From the NCBI GenBank assembly GCA_944383415.1, contig CALWPK010000002.1, forward strand, positions 1 to 43,302: DNA of 43,302 nucleotides, written 5' to 3'. This document shows positions 43,145 to 43,302 of this stretch, in pieces. A program made the translations under genes and the position numbers. Positions within the stretch are counted from its first letter, which is position 1. The number at the start of each line of letters is the position of its first letter. The notes under the pieces are model-generated. The model ran no database searches. It was given only the letters and a program-made list of their open reading frames with translations, and was not told where the DNA came from. The DNA is from an uncultured Clostridia bacterium. Its GTDB lineage: Bacteria > Bacillota > Clostridia > Christensenellales > UBA1242.

Positions 43145-43302
43145 CTAGACATCAAGGTCGGTCACAAGGGTAGCGTGTTGCTCAATGAATTCTCGCCTAC
43201 CTTCTGGGCGATCCCCCATAAGAAGATCAAACACTTCATTACAAGTCACCTCATCTTTCATTGTCACTTTCTTGAGAGTCCTCGTCTCTGGATTCATTGT
43301 AG
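43145..43302 (-). CDS. gyrB: DNA gyrase subunit B, C-terminal end (partial)
   Basis: The minus strand reads TMNPETRTLKKVTMKDEV, then a segment ending VFDLLMGDRPEGRREFIEQH and a short tail (VTDLDV) to the TAG at 43147-43145. This is the conserved C-terminal Toprim-adjacent tail of GyrB (M-G-D-x-x-x-x-R-R-x-F-I-E). The gene runs off the window edge, so its start is not seen. The stop codon forms part of the gyrA ribosome site. Confidence 0.92.
   Translation of the reverse strand, partial: TMNPETRTLKKVTMKDEVTCNEVFDLLMGDRPEGRREFIEQHATLVTDLDV

Noticed and set aside
1..43302. tRNA, rRNA or riboswitch genes
   Set aside because: I looked for cloverleaf/T-loop signatures and conserved leader motifs and found none I could support by eye; a tRNAscan-SE or Infernal run would be decisive.

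Overview
This is a low-GC (roughly one third G+C by eye) bacterial chromosome segment. Core genes (gyrB-gyrA, argS, nrdD-nrdG, radC, rlmD), two DegV-family lipid-binding proteins, lipoproteins with Gram-positive-style signal peptides, AGGAGG-type ribosome binding sites and near-consensus TTGACA/TATAAT promoters point to an anaerobic Bacillota/Clostridia-like organism, probably uncultured. NrdDG and a Crp/Fnr regulator support an anaerobic lifestyle. The lineage is inference; no rRNA gene is present to fix it.

Layout. (1) 1-6607, minus strand: a tight polysaccharide operon encoding a HAD/glycan protein, a sialyltransferase-like glycosyltransferase, a KdsB-like CMP-ulosonate synthetase, an HMGL-type aldolase with an extra C-terminal domain, and a small membrane protein broken at an A7 tract. 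A GT2 glycosyltransferase is transcribed divergently (6775-8022). (2) 8023-10913: a scrapyard holding an unknown small protein, a frameshifted sugar-phosphate transferase start joined to a VirD4/TraG coupling-protein fragment, a truncated small protein, an HNH endonuclease, an IS3-like remnant and a truncated DUF362 gene. (3) 10914-18270: TraX-like protein, O-antigen ligase/polymerase-like protein, a 977-residue CvpA-like membrane protein with a giant extension, and a small two-TM protein. This block lies between two inverted copies of the IS3-like remnant. (4) 18540-24501: AT-rich desert, a Cys-containing unknown protein, a 1270-residue SF1 helicase-nuclease fusion and an FkbM methyltransferase. 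(5) 24643-36474: housekeeping and regulatory genes, including RadC, an HtrA-like lipoprotein protease, ArgS, a deoxynucleotidase-like HAD protein, YigZ/IMPACT, DegV, TetR-RlmD-DegV, an inositol monophosphatase-like enzyme, a membrane zinc-ribbon protein and Crp/Fnr. (6) 36551-39325: nrdD-nrdG. (7) 39533-43302: a lipoprotein and gyrA, with the 3' end of gyrB running off the window.

How the genes fit together. The most coherent local system is a surface-glycan pathway. A pyruvate-type aldolase, a CMP-ulosonate synthetase and a sialyltransferase-like enzyme sit in one operon. They suggest manufacture and transfer of a 3-deoxy-ulosonic acid by a route other than the classical Kdo pathway, with ligase/polymerase, acyltransferase-like (TraX) and FkbM genes nearby. 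A second striking feature is gene expression: many single genes (argS, the HAD protein, yigZ, tetR, traX, the O-antigen ligase, the zinc-ribbon gene) have a -10 box ending only 6-10 nt before the ATG and no Shine-Dalgarno. They therefore look leaderless, while operon and other genes carry strong Shine-Dalgarno sites.
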